Positions 29,562 through 38,204 of a stretch of DNA of 64,000 nucleotides are shown one piece after another; within the stretch, counting starts at the first letter, position 1, and every line of letters starts with the position of its first letter. Position numbers and translations under genes: made by a program. The notes under the pieces were generated by a model that saw only the letters and a program-made list of their open reading frames with translations, was not told the origin of the DNA and did not search any database. Source of the stretch: Pseudacidovorax sp. GTDB taxonomy: Bacteria > Pseudomonadota > Gammaproteobacteria > Burkholderiales > Burkholderiaceae_C. Location of the stretch: positions 276,245 to 340,244 of the forward strand of contig NZ_JAGOPN010000004.1 of the NCBI RefSeq assembly GCF_017991995.1, given 5' to 3'.

Positions 29562-30593
29562 GTGGCTGAACAGGTAATGACGCAGAAGGCGGTGAGCTAC
29601 CGTAGGTGTGTGCTTTCTCCGAAGCAGAACGTGACGCTGCAGCAGCTCGTCGCCGCTGCGCTCGTGGACAAGGCGAAGGCGAGCGATCGGTTTCAACCGA
29701 TGAACGCTCAGAGCACGCAGTTCCGGTGTATCGGCGCCCACGATGTCGTGAGTGGCTGCTTGGTCGGTTATCTGACGGTGTTCGAGCGCGGCGCCGCTCA
29801 GCCGGTGATTAACGATGATGCCGATGCCACTACTCTTAAGCTCGGAGCCTTGGCCCCGCCGAAGGCAGAAGACGGCGGTGTTCAGCAGCAATTCGTTCCT
29901 GGCGTCGTCTACTTCGCCATCCACCAGAACCACTTGGCCATTGTCCAGAGTGCATCGATTCGCGCAAACGCCCTTGAAAGTCACCTCAGCTGGTTGCTCA
30001 AGGAGCGGACAAGTCACCTGCCGGCCACGGTAGGGTTGGTGCTATCTGACGAAGCCCAGAAGGCAACGAAAGAGAAGATCCGGCAATCACATGTGAAGAA
30101 GATCGCGCTGGGTCAGCCCTTGATGGAGCAGGTGCAGCCGGAGGAACTCCCAAGCGAAGTTGAACAGCCGGCGCCCAAGGGACAGAAGAAGGGCATGAAG
30201 CCCGCCAAGTTCCGTCCGCACGGGCCAGCCGTGGAGTTCCTACGGAGCTTCTTCCCTGACGAAAATCAGTTCGAGAAGCTCGGGTTCGACGAGGTTTTTG
30301 ACGGTAATCTGGAGGTGTGGATCGAGGTGCGGTATCCCAAGCGCAAGCGCAGCAAGCCTGAGGATGCCGTCAAGTTCATGGACACCCTCGGCATTGCGCT
30401 GCGCGACGTCGAAGGTGACCAAGTCGCATTGGAACTTGCCGATGGCAAGACTGTGACTGGCAAAGAGTTGAAAATAGCGTCAACTCTCGAAGCTCCACTG
30501 CTCGCAAATGGCCTACCTGACCATCAGAAGCTTTGGGACGCAATGGTTGGCTGGATGCTCGGCCAGATTTCCAACGGTGTCATAGATCCTTGA
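29562..30593 (+). CDS. Unknown cargo protein, 343 residues
   Basis: Starts at GTG 29562 (AAGGGG upstream), MAEQVMTQKAVSYRRCVLSP. The N-terminal half is mixed alpha/beta (FVPGVVYFAIHQNHLAIVQS) and a Lys/Pro linker near residue 205 (PAPKGQKKGMKPAKFRPHG) divides it from a C-terminal domain (LEVWIEVRYPKRKRSKPEDA). No known motif is recognised. GC content is visibly lower than in the structural genes. It is followed after 7 bp by a membrane protein gene; together they form a unit with its own terminator, suggesting lysogen-expressed cargo such as exclusion or defence. Function unknown. Confidence 0.7.
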   Translation: MAEQVMTQKAVSYRRCVLSPKQNVTLQQLVAAALVDKAKASDRFQPMNAQSTQFRCIGAHDVVSGCLVGYLTVFERGAAQPVINDDADATTLKLGALAPPKAEDGGVQQQFVPGVVYFAIHQNHLAIVQSASIRANALESHLSWLLKERTSHLPATVGLVLSDEAQKATKEKIRQSHVKKIALGQPLMEQVQPEELPSEVEQPAPKGQKKGMKPAKFRPHGPAVEFLRSFFPDENQFEKLGFDEVFDGNLEVWIEVRYPKRKRSKPEDAVKFMDTLGIALRDVEGDQVALELADGKTVTGKELKIASTLEAPLLANGLPDHQKLWDAMVGWMLGQISNGVIDP

Positions 30594-30600
30594 GGCGACC

Positions 30601-31107
30601 ATGCTCCAAGCGGCTCGGCTACTGACGATCTTCCTCACCCCTTTGGTGTTCTGGGGGGCGTGGTATGTCGTGCCCGACTTGCTGGCCGCATCCGGCCTCA
30701 GGTGGCTATCCGGCATCGTCACAGTCCTGTGGGGCCTTGAGCTTTGGTTCTTCCAGCGCCTGAGTGGGCTTGGCCCCCAGGAGGCGCTTTCTTCGCGCGA
30801 GAACGAGCGCCTTGTTTATCGGCTTGCATCGATACGCCGCCGAGTCTGGTGGATTGGGGGCATTGGGCTTGTTTGCGCCGTGGCGATCTGGTTGCTCGTC
30901 GAACTTCAGTTGCCCACCTCAGCCCCCATCTATGCCGCCATGGTGGGCGTTCTGTTCGGGATCAGTGTGTCCTACCTCATCTTGATTCCGGGTTGGGTCA
31001 ACGAGTCCCAAGCGTTCATCGATGAGGTTAAACGCCAAGAGGTGCTGAAGAAACGGCGCGACGAAGCTGCGAAGGTCTTGACGGGTGGGGCGGCAAAGTC
31101 GAAGTAA
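30601..31107 (+). CDS. Unknown four-helix membrane protein
   Basis: The 168 residues contain four hydrophobic segments: LLTIFLTPLVFWGAWYVV, WLSGIVTVLWGLELWFF, WWIGGIGLVCAVAIWLLV and YAAMVGVLFGISVSYLILI, plus a charged cytoplasmic tail (KRQEVLKKRRDEAAKVL). Its start lies 7 bp after the preceding unknown gene. A strong terminator follows. Small membrane proteins in this phage position often act in superinfection exclusion; no homology supports that here. Confidence 0.7.
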   Translation: MLQAARLLTIFLTPLVFWGAWYVVPDLLAASGLRWLSGIVTVLWGLELWFFQRLSGLGPQEALSSRENERLVYRLASIRRRVWWIGGIGLVCAVAIWLLVELQLPTSAPIYAAMVGVLFGISVSYLILIPGWVNESQAFIDEVKRQEVLKKRRDEAAKVLTGGAAKSK

Positions 31108-31144
31108 GCCGCTGTCCGTCCGAGTAGAGAGCAACCCTCCGAAG

Positions 31145-31170
31145 AGCCCGCTGAAGCGGGCTTTCTTTTT
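31145..31170 (+). terminator. Rho-independent terminator after the cargo pair
   Basis: AGCCCGC and GCGGGCT form a perfect 7-bp stem with a TGAA loop, followed by TTCTTTTT. It lies between the rightward lysogeny genes and the end of the leftward late tail operon, and probably separates the two. Confidence 0.85.
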
Positions 31171-31184
31171 GGCCGCTGATCAGC

Positions 31185-32333
31185 TCAATCCTCTGCTTCA
31201 GCGCCTTCCTGCCCTTCGACGCCCTCAGCCTGCTCAGTCTCCAGCGTCAGGTGGCTGGTGTAGCCGTTGCCGTCCAGGCTGTGGCGCACGCGGGTGACGA
31301 CCCAGGGCGTCGCGTCGATCTGCGGCTTGAAGCCGGCCACGCGCGCGGGCCGCTGGGGCATGACGTCGGCGCGGCCGTAGGCGAGGGTGATCTCGAAGTC
31401 GAAGATGCCGCGTTGCACGCGCAGCCACTCGGCTCGGGCGGCGGCCAGCGCGTCGGACTGGCTGGCGTAGGTGATGCGCAGATCCTTGGCGCGGCCGCTG
31501 ATGCCGGCGATGACGGCACTGCGCTGGCCCGTCTTCACGTTGTTGTACCAGGCGCGCACGCCGCTGTACGCGTCGCGGTCGGCGCGGGCCCACCGGTGCT
31601 GGTCGCCGTCTCCACGCACGATCACGATGGCCGGCAGCTCTTTGCCGGTGGCGGTGCGAGCCTTGCGGCGCTGGCTGAAGAGCAGCCGGCCGGCCTTGAC
31701 GGTGCAGATGCAGTCGTAGGTGTGGGCCAGCCGGCGCAGGAAGGACGCATCGGATTCGCTCAGCTGGTCAGCGTGCTTCACCTTGCGCTGGGCGACTTCC
31801 TTCTCGACGGTGGCCTCCACGCCGTTGCGCTTGGCGATGCTGGCCACGATGGCGCCCACGGTAGTGCCGTGCCAGCTCTGATCGCGCAGGCCTCGCCAGC
31901 TGTCCACCAGGTTGGCCGCGCGGGCCCGGATGGTGATGGTGTCGGGCGTGCCGGAGTACTCGACGGCCTGCACGGTGTAGCTGCCCTTGTCGACCAGGCC
32001 GACCGGGAAGCCGATGTCGTCGCTGCTGTACTGGCGGTACGGCGCGGCCAGGGGCTCGGCCCGCCAGCCAATGGCCACGGTGACGGTGTCGCCGGTGCTG
32101 GGCAGGGCGACGGCGCCATCGTCGTCACTCACGCACAGCTCGACCTCGTCGGCCTCGTTGATGCGGTCGTCGGTGATGGTGAGGCTGACGAGGCGCGGCC
32201 TAATGCGCTCGCTCACGTCCTGGCCGTTGACGGTGACCCGCCAGATCGGCGTGAGGTGAGCGCCGGTGCGCGCCGGGCCGGCCGTGACGCTGACCTTCGG
32301 CAGCGTGGCCGCGATGCGGTCGGTGTCGGACAT
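31185..32333 (-). CDS. D: Late control/tail hub protein gpD
   Basis: P2 D is part of the tail hub (VgrG-like) and needed for late functions. The 382-residue product has the typical PIWRVTVNGQDVSERIRPRL start, a LysM-like middle and the NVKTGQ region. Last gene of the leftward tail operon, as in P2. Confidence 0.9.
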   Translation of the reverse strand: MSDTDRIAATLPKVSVTAGPARTGAHLTPIWRVTVNGQDVSERIRPRLVSLTITDDRINEADEVELCVSDDDGAVALPSTGDTVTVAIGWRAEPLAAPYRQYSSDDIGFPVGLVDKGSYTVQAVEYSGTPDTITIRARAANLVDSWRGLRDQSWHGTTVGAIVASIAKRNGVEATVEKEVAQRKVKHADQLSESDASFLRRLAHTYDCICTVKAGRLLFSQRRKARTATGKELPAIVIVRGDGDQHRWARADRDAYSGVRAWYNNVKTGQRSAVIAGISGRAKDLRITYASQSDALAAARAEWLRVQRGIFDFEITLAYGRADVMPQRPARVAGFKPQIDATPWVVTRVRHSLDGNGYTSHLTLETEQAEGVEGQEGAEAED

Positions 32334-32341
32334 GGTTCGGG

Positions 32342-32824
32342 TCAGCCGAGTGCCGCACGGGCCGTGATGTTGAGCGACAGGCCGGTGCCGCCGTCCGCGC
32401 TCTGCATCAGCGCGCCCAGCTCGCCCAACTGATCGACCACGTCCTGCACGTCCTGATCGACGCGCTCCAGCGTCAGCGAGAACTCGATGCGCCGCGCCGT
32501 GCCGTCCTCGTAGAACAGCGTGCGCGTCTCGGTCATTTCCTTGATGACGAAGGCGCCATAGAGCGTGCCCGTGCCCTCGATCAGCACCCAGGCCGCGCCG
32601 GTGTCGGCCATGGCGCGGAGCATGTCGAGGCTGGCGGCCTCGCCCGTGAACTCCGGGATCAGCAAGCCCTGCAGCGTGATGGTGTCCTCGCCGGGGCCCA
32701 GGTACTGGCTGGCGTTGCGGGCGCCCACCAGGGGCTGGCTGGCGTGCTTCCAGCTGGTGCGCCGCTGCAGCTCCTGATAGCTCAGGGTGTCGAGCTGGAA
32801 GACGAAGAGGCCGAGGCAGAGCAT
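32342..32824 (-). CDS. U: Tail protein gpU
   Basis: From ATG 32824 the protein has 160 residues (MLCLGLFVFQLDTLSYQELQ), matching the P2 U length and its SYQELQRRTSWKHA motif. The longer open frame lies within T in another frame and is rejected. P2 U completes the tail. Confidence 0.9.
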   Translation of the reverse strand: MLCLGLFVFQLDTLSYQELQRRTSWKHASQPLVGARNASQYLGPGEDTITLQGLLIPEFTGEAASLDMLRAMADTGAAWVLIEGTGTLYGAFVIKEMTETRTLFYEDGTARRIEFSLTLERVDQDVQDVVDQLGELGALMQSADGGTGLSLNITARAALG

Positions 32825-32829
32825 GGTGG

Positions 32830-35511
32830 TCAGCCGTTGTCGTAGTCGATGAAGGCGCCGCGCATGCGGGCGCGCTTGGCGGCCTCGCGGCGATCCAGCT
32901 CGGCGCTGATGGCTCGCGCGAACGCCTGCGGATCGGCGCCGGGGCCAGCGTTGATCTGGATGGTGATGCTGTCGCCCTGCACGATCACCTGCACCGGCGC
33001 GCGGCCGCCGGCTGCAGCTGCCAGCGGCGGGCGGTTGTCGATGACGCCCTCGGCAAGTGGGAAGGCGGCGGCCATGGCCGGCAGCGCGCTGGCGGTGGCG
33101 CCGGCCAGGCCCAGCGCTGCGGCGCGCAGTAGCGGCCGCGTGCGGTCGATGCCGATGGCTGCACCCTCGCCGATGTTGGCGCCGGCCTCGATGAAGACGC
33201 GCGAGGGGCTGCGAATGCCGAGCTTGTCCTTGAACCAGCCGATTGCGCCATCGGCCGCGGCGCTGATGGCGTCGCGCACCATGGCCAGGCGGCTGGTGAT
33301 GCCGTTGGCCAGGCCGTCCATGAGGTCGGCGCCGGCCTGCACGAAGCGCGTGGCCAGGCTGCCCAGCCACGCCACCGCACTGTCGAGGCTGCCGCGGATC
33401 AACACCACGGCCGCCGACACTCCGCCGGTGATGCTGTCCCACAGGTTGGAGAACCAGGCCTTGATGGGGCCCCAGTTCTGATAGATCAGGTACACGGCGC
33501 CGCCGATCAGGGCGAGCGCCGCCACCACGGCCGCCACGTACCAGGTGACGGGGTTGGCCAGGAGCGTGAGGCCGAAGCGGGCCACCGAGGCGCCGGCGGC
33601 GATCAGCACCGGCACGGCGCCGGCGACTGCGCGGGCGAGCCACGCGACGCCAGAGGCCGCCAGGCCGATGGTGCCGGTGAAGAGTCGCACCAGCGGGGGC
33701 AGCACGCTCAGCTTGACGCCGAACAGTCCGATGCCATAGCGAAGGATGGCCCAGGGTCCAAAGATCGCGGCCGCTGCAAGGCCGAGGGCGCCGAAGCCCG
33801 CCGCGAGCAGCCCGATCCACAGCACGGACTGTGCGATGAAGCCCGCCATCCGCGGGTTCTCCTGCGCGAAGCTGGTGAGCATCTTGAGCGCGCCGCCGGC
33901 CGTCTCCAGCATGCCGACGTAGGCGGGCAGCAGCGCCGTGCCGGCCTCGCGCATCGTGTCGTGGAAGCGGGCCATGGTGTCCACTTCCTTGCCGCTGACG
34001 ATGTTCCGGCCCTTGGCGTCGAGCTGCTCGATGCCATCGGCGCCGGCGTTGAGGCGGGCATTCTTGTGGACCTGATCGCGCTGCAGGTACATCTGCGCGA
34101 ACAGGTTCGAGGCCGTGCGGTTGCTGAAGATGCTGCCGATGGCGTCGAGTACTTGGTCCTTGCTGGTGATGCCCTTGGCGGCCAGCGTCGGCAGCAGCAC
34201 CTGCTCCATCCAGTCGAACTGGCTCGTGCGGAACAGCTCGGAGCCCTTTAGGGCGCCGGGGTTCAGGAAGCTCAGTTGCCCGGCTTTGTCGTGCTTGATC
34301 TTCGACGGGTCGCCGATGAGTCCGAGCGCCTCGATGTTCTGGGCCGTGCGCTTGGTGGTCTTGCCCTGATAGAGGTTCTGGTAGGCCGACATGGTGGCCG
34401 TGCCCACGCGGTGGCCTCCCATTTCGCTGATGAGCGGCTCCAGCTGGTAGTACATGGCCGAGTCGCTCAATCCCTTCGCGGCCACGCCGCCGGTCTTGAT
34501 GAAGTTCAGCCATTCCTCGGGGCCCACGCGCCCGCCGGTGGCGGTGATGACGCGCTGGACCATGTCGGCCTGATTCTTGAAGGTCGCCTCGCTGGAGAGG
34601 CCGCCGCGCAGCTCGATCACGCGCAGCATGTCGAGGAACTTGCGCTCGTTCTCCGCCCCGTGCTCGGCGCCGAACATCGCCGCGTTGGCGAACTTCATCT
34701 TCGCAAGCGTGGGCATGACCATCTCGGCGTGGTGCACGTCTGCGAATGCCGTGGTGGCGTCCAGCATCAGCCCGAGGTTGTCATTCATGCTGGTGCCGAA
34801 GGTCTTCATCCGCTTCGCGTACTCGACGGCGCGCGCGGATTCTTCCTTGCCCAGGCCCAGCGCCTCAATGCGGGCGGTTGTGGTCTCGTAGGTGCGGATT
34901 TGGCCGATGGGCTCGGCAGCTGCGCGGCGCACGCCGTAGGCGATGCCGATGCCGGTGGCGCCGGCCATGGCCGCGTTGCCCGCGGTGCCGCGCATGGCGC
35001 TGTATCGCTGCTGCAGTGCCGCGCGGCGGGCCTGCTGGGCGCCCAGCGCTTCGAGCCGCGCTTTCTGCTGGCTGATCGCCCCGTTCGTCGCCTGCACCTC
35101 GGTGCGCAGGCGGATCTGCTCGGCGCCCAGGTGGCCCAGGCCGATGCCGGAGCGCTGGGCGGCGAGCTGCAGCTCGTTCAGGCTGGTGCGCTGCTTGTCA
35201 TAGGCCAGGGTCTGGGTCAGCAGCTGCTGCGCGAGCCGGCTGGCCTGGGCGCTCTTCAGGCCCTCGCGGGCGATGACGGCATTGAGTTGCGTGTCGAGGT
35301 CGCGCAGCGCGCGGGATTGACGGTCGAGCGCGGCCTGCTGCTTCTGGATGCCGTCGATCTGGCCGAGCTGGGTGTTGAGCAGCTTGAGGGCGTCGCGGGA
35401 CTTCTTGAGGCCCTCGGCCGTGGTGCGGCTCTGCTTGTCCAGCGGCCGCAGCTCGTTGACCGCCTTTGTGGCCCCGGCCAGGATGAGCTTGAGGGTGAGC
35501 GGGTTGGCCAT
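32830..35511 (-). CDS. T: Tail tape measure protein gpT
   Basis: The tape measure sets tail length and helps DNA entry. The 893-residue product has a long coiled-coil N-terminus (RSRALRDLDTQLNAVIAREG), Gly/Ala-rich hydrophobic segments (IAQSVLWIGLLAAGFGALGL and AVVAALALIGGAVYLIYQNW) and the phage motif WGPIKAWFSNLWDSI. Length is similar to P2 T (815). Confidence 0.93.
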   Translation of the reverse strand: MANPLTLKLILAGATKAVNELRPLDKQSRTTAEGLKKSRDALKLLNTQLGQIDGIQKQQAALDRQSRALRDLDTQLNAVIAREGLKSAQASRLAQQLLTQTLAYDKQRTSLNELQLAAQRSGIGLGHLGAEQIRLRTEVQATNGAISQQKARLEALGAQQARRAALQQRYSAMRGTAGNAAMAGATGIGIAYGVRRAAAEPIGQIRTYETTTARIEALGLGKEESARAVEYAKRMKTFGTSMNDNLGLMLDATTAFADVHHAEMVMPTLAKMKFANAAMFGAEHGAENERKFLDMLRVIELRGGLSSEATFKNQADMVQRVITATGGRVGPEEWLNFIKTGGVAAKGLSDSAMYYQLEPLISEMGGHRVGTATMSAYQNLYQGKTTKRTAQNIEALGLIGDPSKIKHDKAGQLSFLNPGALKGSELFRTSQFDWMEQVLLPTLAAKGITSKDQVLDAIGSIFSNRTASNLFAQMYLQRDQVHKNARLNAGADGIEQLDAKGRNIVSGKEVDTMARFHDTMREAGTALLPAYVGMLETAGGALKMLTSFAQENPRMAGFIAQSVLWIGLLAAGFGALGLAAAAIFGPWAILRYGIGLFGVKLSVLPPLVRLFTGTIGLAASGVAWLARAVAGAVPVLIAAGASVARFGLTLLANPVTWYVAAVVAALALIGGAVYLIYQNWGPIKAWFSNLWDSITGGVSAAVVLIRGSLDSAVAWLGSLATRFVQAGADLMDGLANGITSRLAMVRDAISAAADGAIGWFKDKLGIRSPSRVFIEAGANIGEGAAIGIDRTRPLLRAAALGLAGATASALPAMAAAFPLAEGVIDNRPPLAAAAGGRAPVQVIVQGDSITIQINAGPGADPQAFARAISAELDRREAAKRARMRGAFIDYDNG

Positions 35512-35532
35512 GGCTGCGGTCGGGTGGGTGGG

Positions 35533-36005
35533 TCAGGTGTCGGTCTTGTCGGGGGCGTAGCGCCGGCGGGCCCGCTCTCGCCAGTCCATGAGGTCGCCCA
35601 GGTTCATGCGGTCCATCGCGTCGGGCGTCCAGCCGAAGACGAGCGCGATGTCCGCCATGGGGTCTTCTACGTGCTCTGCAAGACCGCGTCCCGCACCGCC
35701 TTCTTCAGCAAAAAAGAGATCACGATGCCCCCCGCTTCGGAGAGGTCCGCCGGATCGAGCTGGGCGCACTCGTGCGGCGTCAGGCTGGGCGTGCTGATGC
35801 GGGGCAGCAGCTTGAGCAGCTCGTCGGCGTCGGCCGCATGCAGGCGCTGCAGCGAGAGGCCTCGCAGCTCGCCGGCGTTGGGCTTGCGCAGCGTCACCTC
35901 GGCGATGGTGGTGTTGCCGCGCTGGATGGGCGTGTCGAGCGTGATGGTGTTGGGCACGCTGGGCGGCGTGCCGGCGGCGGTGTTGTCGGGCTGCTGGTCG
36001 GTCAT
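35533..36005 (-). CDS. E': gpE+E' -1 frameshift product
   Basis: After codon 99 of E a -1 shift gives AEEGGAGRGLAEH and then the P2 E'-like domain (MADIALVFGWTPDAMDRMNL, DLMDWRERARRRY), about 157 residues in all. The slip heptamer T-TTT-TTG is in the correct phase. An internal ATG (35658) could also start E' alone (41 residues), but the P2 precedent favours the fusion. Coordinates ignore the single-base slip. Confidence 0.85.
35667..36005 (-). CDS. E: Tail assembly chaperone gpE
   Basis: The 112-residue E (MTDQQPDNTAAGTPPSVPNT) contains ITLDTPIQRGNTTIAEVTLR, typical of P2-like E. Near its end a T6G slip site lets some ribosomes shift -1 to make E+E'. Both products should chaperone the tape measure during tail assembly. 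Confidence 0.9.
   Translation of the reverse strand: MTDQQPDNTAAGTPPSVPNTITLDTPIQRGNTTIAEVTLRKPNAGELRGLSLQRLHAADADELLKLLPRISTPSLTPHECAQLDPADLSEAGGIVISFLLKKAVRDAVLQST
35709..35715 (-). promoter_or_regulatory. T6G programmed -1 frameshift site
   Basis: On the minus strand the sequence is TTTTTTG, read TCT-TTT-TTG in the E frame, the same slippery heptamer described for P2 E/E'. The shifted frame stays open to 35533. Confidence 0.87.
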
Positions 36006-36055
36006 GGTCGGTTCTCAGAGGGTGGGCGAGTGGGCGGTGCTGCGCGGCGCGCAGA

Positions 36056-36577
36056 TCAGGCGGGCAGGGCGAGGCCGATGGCCAGGCGGATGCTGGCGTA
36101 CACGTCGGTGCCGCCGACCTTCCAGAGCATGCCGGGCACGTCGATCTCGAGCAGGTCGGCACCGTCGACCGTGACCTTGTAGTAACTCAGCGCGAACTTG
36201 AAGTCGTGCTCGTTGTTGTCGCCGGGCTTGGCCTCGCCAGGGTTCCACTCCATCAAGCGGCCGCGGCAGATCACCTCTGCGGCGACGACCTGGCCCGTGG
36301 CGTCGTTTTGGTAGGCACCCGCGAAGCGCAGCACGCTGGCACCCACGGCGCCGGCGCCGAGCATGGCGATCAGCTGGGGCTTGATGCCGCCGGACTTGAG
36401 CTGCAGCTCCAGCTTCTCGTGGCCCATCTCCAGCTGCACCGGGCCGTGCATGCCGCCGCCTCGGTATTCCTCCATCTTCTTGGTGATGGTGGGCAGCGTG
36501 ATGCTGGGCACCTCGCCCAGCCAGCTTTCGCCGTCGCCGAAGACGCCGAAGTTCTTGAGTTTCTTGGGCATGCCCAT
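36056..36577 (-). CDS. FII: Major tail tube protein gpFII
   Basis: Subunit of the inner tail tube. ATG 36577 gives 173 residues (MGMPKKLKNFGVFGDGESWL) with LPTITKKMEEYRGGGM and EMGHEKLELQLKSGG, characteristic of P2 FII. The longer open frame overlaps the sheath gene and is not used. Confidence 0.93.
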   Translation of the reverse strand: MGMPKKLKNFGVFGDGESWLGEVPSITLPTITKKMEEYRGGGMHGPVQLEMGHEKLELQLKSGGIKPQLIAMLGAGAVGASVLRFAGAYQNDATGQVVAAEVICRGRLMEWNPGEAKPGDNNEHDFKFALSYYKVTVDGADLLEIDVPGMLWKVGGTDVYASIRLAIGLALPA

Positions 36578-36618
36578 GGTGGTGCTCCTGTGCGGGTTGC
36601 GAAGCGATCGGCTTCGGC

Positions 36619-37815
36619 TCAGGCGGCCTGCACGGCCGCGGCGAAGTTGGCGAGGTAGTCGTCGGTGATGGTCTGGTTGAAGCCCAGGTCTTCGAGCGGC
36701 GGCACCGGCGTGTAGCGGTAGCTGATGCGCAGGCGGCCGACGGCGAGCTCTTCCTTCGGGTTGAGGTCCGGATTCAGGAAGGCCTCGAAGCCGATCAGGT
36801 AGCCGCCATTGACTAGGTCCTGCCCCTTCGCGTTGATGCTGGCGAGCATGTCCTTCACCAGGCTCGGGTGCATCGGCTTGTCCACGAACGTGAAGTGCGC
36901 CTCGGCCATCGTGTCGGCCAGCACCTGGGCGGTGCGCGTGTAGTTCTCGAAGAAGAACTTGCCGCCCTGGGCTTCGGTGGTGCGGTTGCCCCAGAACCGA
37001 TAGCCGCTGCGGTTGATGATGGTGGTGACTTCCAGGCCGTTCAGGTAGGTGGTGTCGCTCGCCGGGCTCTGCAGGTCGAAGAACACATCGGCCGTGATGC
37101 CCTGCGGGCCGTTGACCACGATGTTGCTGATGGTCTTGTGCCAGCCGATGGTCTGGTCGAGCTTGGCGCGCAGGCCCAGCGCGTACGCAGTGGCGGGCAC
37201 CGGCTCCGCTTCGCTGGTGGTGGTGTTCCATGCCAGGAAGTTGGGCCAAATGACCATCAGCTCGCGCTTGCCGAACTTGGCGCGGTAGGTGGTGGCTTCT
37301 TCCTTGGTGGTGGCCAGGGCCAGGCCGTCGGCCTTGCGGGCGGCCACGTAACCGAAGCCGCGCAGCTGCTCGGCGACGGTGCCGATCTCGTCGGCCACGG
37401 CCTCGGTGTCCAGGCCCGGCGCCCCGATGATGCGCGGCTTGACGCCGAGCTGGCCCTGCGCGGCGAGCAGCGCCTGCAGGCCGGTCTTCTGGCCCTGGGC
37501 GTTGGTGGTGCCGATCACGTTGGAAGTGGTCGCGGCGGCATCGTTGCCGGGGGCCACGCGCACCACGACCGTGACGGCCTGTGCCTGCTGGCCGATGACC
37601 TTGAGCGCCTGTGCCAGCGTGCCCGTTGCGCCGGCCTTGCCGACGCTGCCCGAGGGGTTGGTCAGCAGCACCGGCACGTTGAGCGGGAAGGCGTCGTCGT
37701 CGGCATCGGGCGCCGTGGCCACGAGGCCGATGATGGCCGTGCTGACGACGCGGATGGTGGCGCCGCCTTCGTTGACTTCAAAGACGCGTACGCCGTGGTG
37801 GTACTCGGTGGACAT
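36619..37815 (-). CDS. FI: Tail sheath protein gpFI
   Basis: Contractile sheath subunit, 398 residues. It begins MSTEYHHGVRVFEVNEGGAT and includes the family stretches AIIGLVATAPDADDDAFPLN, NVVVNGPQGITADVFF-type and NRSGYRFWGNRTT. Placed just upstream of FII as in P2. Confidence 0.95.
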   Translation of the reverse strand: MSTEYHHGVRVFEVNEGGATIRVVSTAIIGLVATAPDADDDAFPLNVPVLLTNPSGSVGKAGATGTLAQALKVIGQQAQAVTVVVRVAPGNDAAATTSNVIGTTNAQGQKTGLQALLAAQGQLGVKPRIIGAPGLDTEAVADEIGTVAEQLRGFGYVAARKADGLALATTKEEATTYRAKFGKRELMVIWPNFLAWNTTTSEAEPVPATAYALGLRAKLDQTIGWHKTISNIVVNGPQGITADVFFDLQSPASDTTYLNGLEVTTIINRSGYRFWGNRTTEAQGGKFFFENYTRTAQVLADTMAEAHFTFVDKPMHPSLVKDMLASINAKGQDLVNGGYLIGFEAFLNPDLNPKEELAVGRLRISYRYTPVPPLEDLGFNQTITDDYLANFAAAVQAA

Positions 37816-37827
37816 GGTGCGGTGCTC

Positions 37828-38202
37828 CTACGCGCTGGGCGTGGTGTTGGCGTTGATGAGGGCCGAAACGTCCGGGTTCTCGGCCAGGAAGGCGGCCAGC
37901 TTTTCCACTGGCGTGGGCGCTGCCTGGGCGGGCGCGACGGGACGGGTGACCAGCTCCCAGGCGTGGCCGTTGAACCGCGGCCATTTGTCGTCGGGCCAAT
38001 GGCCCTGCCAGTCGAAGAAGCCGGAGTCAGTGCGCTCGGTGGTGATCCAGCCTTCTGGCAAGTGCTCGACCGTTGCGCCGGCCGGGACGTGGTAGACGCC
38101 TTCGCCTGGCTGGGCGATGGACTCCATGGCAGGCACAACGTCCACCAGCAGGCCGGCGGCGTTGAGCTGGAAGGCAGGGATGCGGTCGGGAAGGGCGGCC
38201 AT
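37828..38202 (-). CDS. Tail fibre assembly/chaperone-like protein
   Basis: The 124-residue product begins MAALPDRIPAFQLNAAGLLV, contains a compact Gly/Trp region (GFFDWQGHWPDDKWPRFNG) and ends with a short helical part. It lies directly after the fibre gene, where tail fibre chaperones (G-like) are found. Assignment is by position and general look. Confidence 0.6.
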   Translation of the reverse strand: MAALPDRIPAFQLNAAGLLVDVVPAMESIAQPGEGVYHVPAGATVEHLPEGWITTERTDSGFFDWQGHWPDDKWPRFNGHAWELVTRPVAPAQAAPTPVEKLAAFLAENPDVSALINANTTPSA

Positions 38203-38204
38203 GG

